Of a stretch of 21,883 nt of DNA, positions 18,885 to 21,883 are shown in pieces (the first letter of the stretch is position 1; each line of letters begins with the position of its first letter). The position numbers and the translations under genes are program-made. This stretch comes from Hymenoscyphus infarciens (Eukaryota > Ascomycota > Leotiomycetes > Helotiales > Helotiaceae): assembly GCA_001414345.1 (NCBI GenBank), contig LLCB01000568.1:1-21883 (forward strand), written 5' to 3'. The notes beneath the pieces are model-generated. The model saw only the letters and a program-made list of their open reading frames with translations. It was not told the origin of the DNA and ran no database searches.

Positions 18885-21649
18885 TAGTTATAGTTAATAG
18901 GTTTACTCTATTAAAATCCTTCTCTCTAGATACTTATAACTTTATATAAATTACTTCTAAATTTAATTAAAAGTTAATAAATATGTCTATTCCTCTCTAA
19001 AGTTATATTAAGCCTTTTTTTATATCTAAAATATATAAATTTTAAGTTTAGAGCTTAGCTTATATTTAATATAAGTTTATTCCTAGTTTAGTATATTTAT
19101 TTACTTATTAATTATAGATAGTAAAAGCAACGCTATTAGCTAATTCTTTACGTCTTTTATAGATAGTAATATATAATTCCTTTATTATATTACTCTCTAT
19201 TAACGTTCTATTTACTCTAGCTAGTAGGTAATTATAATTATAGACTACTATAGAGTTTATAGTTAGTTAGTAGATTATAATACTATAATCTTAGAGATAC
19301 TACTATAGCTAGAGATATATATTAAGTATAAGGTTACTAATAGAGAGAGAGAGGATTAAGGATTTTAGACCTTACTTTTTAAATAGATTTAAAAGACTAT
19401 CTTTTAGTAGATAATCTAGGATTAGAATTATTAGAGCTCTCTACTATAATAATAACGTTTAATACTATTTATTAGTAGAAGAGTTTTATAAAAGAGAAGG
19501 CCTAATTCTAAGAATGAATTAGTAGCTTTTAAGGTAGATTAATTAAATATAAATTTATCTACTAATATCTATTTTTAAATCTCCTTCTAAGTTACCTTCT
19601 ACTAGTAAGGTATATTTATTAGTTATATACTCTCTTAAATTATTATCTAATCTTACTAAACTATTATTATCTAACTCTTTTAATTCTTTATTTAAAAAGT
19701 TACTATTATATAGATATTCTAGTACTATGTTTACTACTTAATTACTCTTACTTTTATTATTAAAGTATATACTAAATTTATCTTAATTAGCCTCTCTAGC
19801 TTCTTTTAATTCTTAAGCTATCTTAGAGCATAGCTTCTACTTATATACTCTCTTTAGCTTACTTAAAAGGCTTAATCTTATTAAATTACTCTCTTAGATA
19901 TATACTAATAATTCTACTCTTAAATCTAAGTATACTATAGTATAAGTTTCTCTCTTTTTAATATATATTATCTTATTAATTAGTAGTATATATCTATATA
20001 TTAATCATTTTATTTTATACTACTCTAGAGTTATTTAAAGTAAATATATATTAATATCTTAATCCTTATATAATTCTTAAAGCTTAGTAAGCTTCTTAGT
20101 AGGTATCTTAATACTATAATTGTTTACTAGATACTCTTTATTCCTAGAATAGTAAAAGTTAGTCTATAGTACTTCTAGTATCTTATACTCTTAATTAGTA
20201 TTAGTATAAATATAATAGCGATTCTATATATATATATATACGTTTATAGCTTCTTCTAAATAATTAGAATATATATATATAATATAGTAATTATATTAGA
20301 GAGGCTCTTTTTAGAAAATAACCTTTTTTTATAAATACTCTAGAAGTATATCTTCTACTTATTTAAGGATTCTTTTATAAGCTATCTCTACTAAGCCTTA
20401 ATACGTTAGTTAGTTATAGAAGTACTAAACTAATATAGGTTTAAAAATTAGTATAGCTCTCTACTACTTTCTATAGCTTATTATTAACGAAGTATATAAT
20501 AAGCGTCTACTACTATTAGAGATTCTAATTCTTAATCTAATTATATATAGTATAGTATCTTTCTAAGGCTACTTATAGTATTACTATATTACTATAGAGT
20601 AGATACTACTATATTATTTAAAATATTATAATAGCTCTAAGAGAGAAATTAAGTATAGGTATTAATACTAGTATATATCTTAATACTAATAAACCTTAAT
20701 TTATAATATCTATTAATATTTTATATAAAATTAGACTCTAGTATAATATATTTACTACGAGTATTCTTAATCTCTTATAACCTATAATTATACTCTTCTT
20801 TATTAACTTTTAATAGTATCTTTTAAATCTTATTTTAGCTCTATCTTTTATTTCTATCTCTATTAATACTATATAGAGGAATCTAAGGCTAAAGCTCTTT
20901 ATAATACTAAAGTAGCTATCTTCGTAGATCTTATACTAAAGAATAGCCTTTAGCTCTTTACGCTCTTTCTATATAAGGAACTTTTAATATTAAAGACCTA
21001 TCTTAAATTATAACTTTTAGAGCTTCTAAGGCTTAATTATAAAGCTTTTATAATTTAACGTATATATTATACTTAAATTAGATAATTCTATATCTTTAAA
21101 GAGATATACTACTTATATATATAAAGTAGAAGTTGTCTTACTTTTTTTATACTAGTAAAGGTTCTACTCTATATTAATTTAGAGCTTAAGAGTAGTATTA
21201 AAGACGTTAATATTATACTTACTTTTAAAAATATTATATATCTCTTAAGTAAGGACTTCCTTTTAGTATAACTCTTTTATAAATATCTTATATAGCTCTA
21301 AATCGATAAACTAACGTAGTATATTTAGGCTCTTATTATATACTTAAAATCGCTCTTTTTATACTTTCTACTATACTTAAAATTCTAAGATTATTATACT
21401 ATAATACTACTACTAAGGATATTATACTTTAATAGATACTTAGAGCTACTACTAGAGCTTATTCTCTTCCTTCTTCTATTATCGTTAGTACTTAAATTTA
21501 AGAGAGGAGAGAGAGTATATATAGTAGTAGAATAGTACTTTTAAAGAAAGGAATAATAAGAAGTAGTATATAGTATTTAAAGGAAGAAGTAATATAAGAG
21601 GGTTAGTATATAAGATAAGTATACTTTTTAGTTTATAAAATAAATAGCG

Positions 21650-21743
21650 CTAACCCTAATTAGGAAATTAGTATATAATTAAGAAAAGTAGCTAAAAGTG
21701 TTTAAATAATCTTAAATTAAAATTCTTTAACCTTTTAAAGTAA
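21650..21743 (+). repeat. Diverged direct repeat, right copy
   Basis: Counterpart of 16217-16310, beginning CTAACCCTAATTAGG and lying about 5.4 kb to the right. The spacing would suit the two ends of an LTR element, but the short match and the transversions argue against one recent insertion. Confidence 0.55.
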
Positions 21744-21883
21744 GCTAATTACTTCGATATTAAGTGATCTAGAGTAATTAGTTTAAAAAAGGCCTAGTTT
21801 TAAGATATAATTTAAGAACTTATTATAGTAATAAAAGTCGATTTATATAGTCTTTTTATATTATATATATATATCTCTTACTA

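Larger units (their letters stand above)
15768..21883. repeat. Large RIP-degraded repeat block
   Basis: About 6 kb in which CA and TG are almost absent, all frames are full of TAA/TAG, and composition swings between purine-rich and pyrimidine-rich stretches, as expected from several mutated transposons. I could not identify a reverse transcriptase or integrase. On the minus strand, about 20150-19560 reads as a Lys/Leu/Asn-rich frame that could be a structural or gag-like protein, but this is not secure. Separate entries give the possible transposase relic, the 270-bp inverted-repeat element, the hairpin and the direct repeats. No functional gene is visible. Confidence 0.7.

Noticed and set aside
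21650..21665. CTAACCCTAA as a telomere remnant
   Set aside because: Only one telomere-like unit; the match is part of the diverged direct repeat.
16217..21743. A single LTR retrotransposon bounded by the direct repeats
   Set aside because: The match is only about 94 bases with transversions, and no primer-binding site, polypurine tract or RT could be read inside.

Overview
The window looks like a chromosome segment of a filamentous ascomycete (Pezizomycotina). It carries a fungal-type secreted protein with a double-psi beta-barrel, a dispersed single 5S rRNA gene of filamentous-fungal type, and a cytochrome P450 relic with a GTAAGT splice donor. Long blocks are almost free of CA and TG dinucleotides, which is the signature of repeat-induced point mutation (RIP). 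I cannot name the genus.

Layout. Positions 1-2787 hold a RIP-ruined non-LTR retrotransposon of Tad1/I type on the minus strand: an ORF1 relic with a zinc knuckle, then an ORF2 relic with the AP-endonuclease domain. The reverse transcriptase would lie beyond the left edge. Positions 2788-4330 are further RIP-degraded DNA with short repeats. A normal-composition island of about 4.3-8.1 kb carries the only intact protein gene I can support, a 308-residue secreted DPBB protein (5132-6058, minus), followed by about 2 kb of apparently gene-free DNA. From 8.1 to 10.2 kb composition drifts; this part holds a short 5S-like fragment, a broken secreted-protein gene (about 9270-9580, minus) and a TGA microsatellite. 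From 10.16 to 12.9 kb there is a small terminal-inverted-repeat element, an unidentified broken gene (11126-12072, plus) and a second inverted-repeat element (12214-12861). An intact-looking 5S rRNA gene is at 13316-13434. Partly mutated DNA follows to a truncated P450 relic (15195-15652, minus), which abuts a 7-bp tandem array. From about 15.9 kb to the right edge everything is RIP-degraded, with one possible transposase relic, a 270-bp inverted-repeat element and a diverged pair of direct repeats.

The pattern is that of a 'two-speed' fungal genome: a few intact genes in islands between silenced transposons, with neighbouring single-copy genes broken mostly by stop codons of the kind C-to-T change at CpA produces. 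I see no operon-like or obviously novel multi-gene system. The most interesting points are the genes apparently killed beside RIP blocks and the transposon families that can still be read through the mutation.
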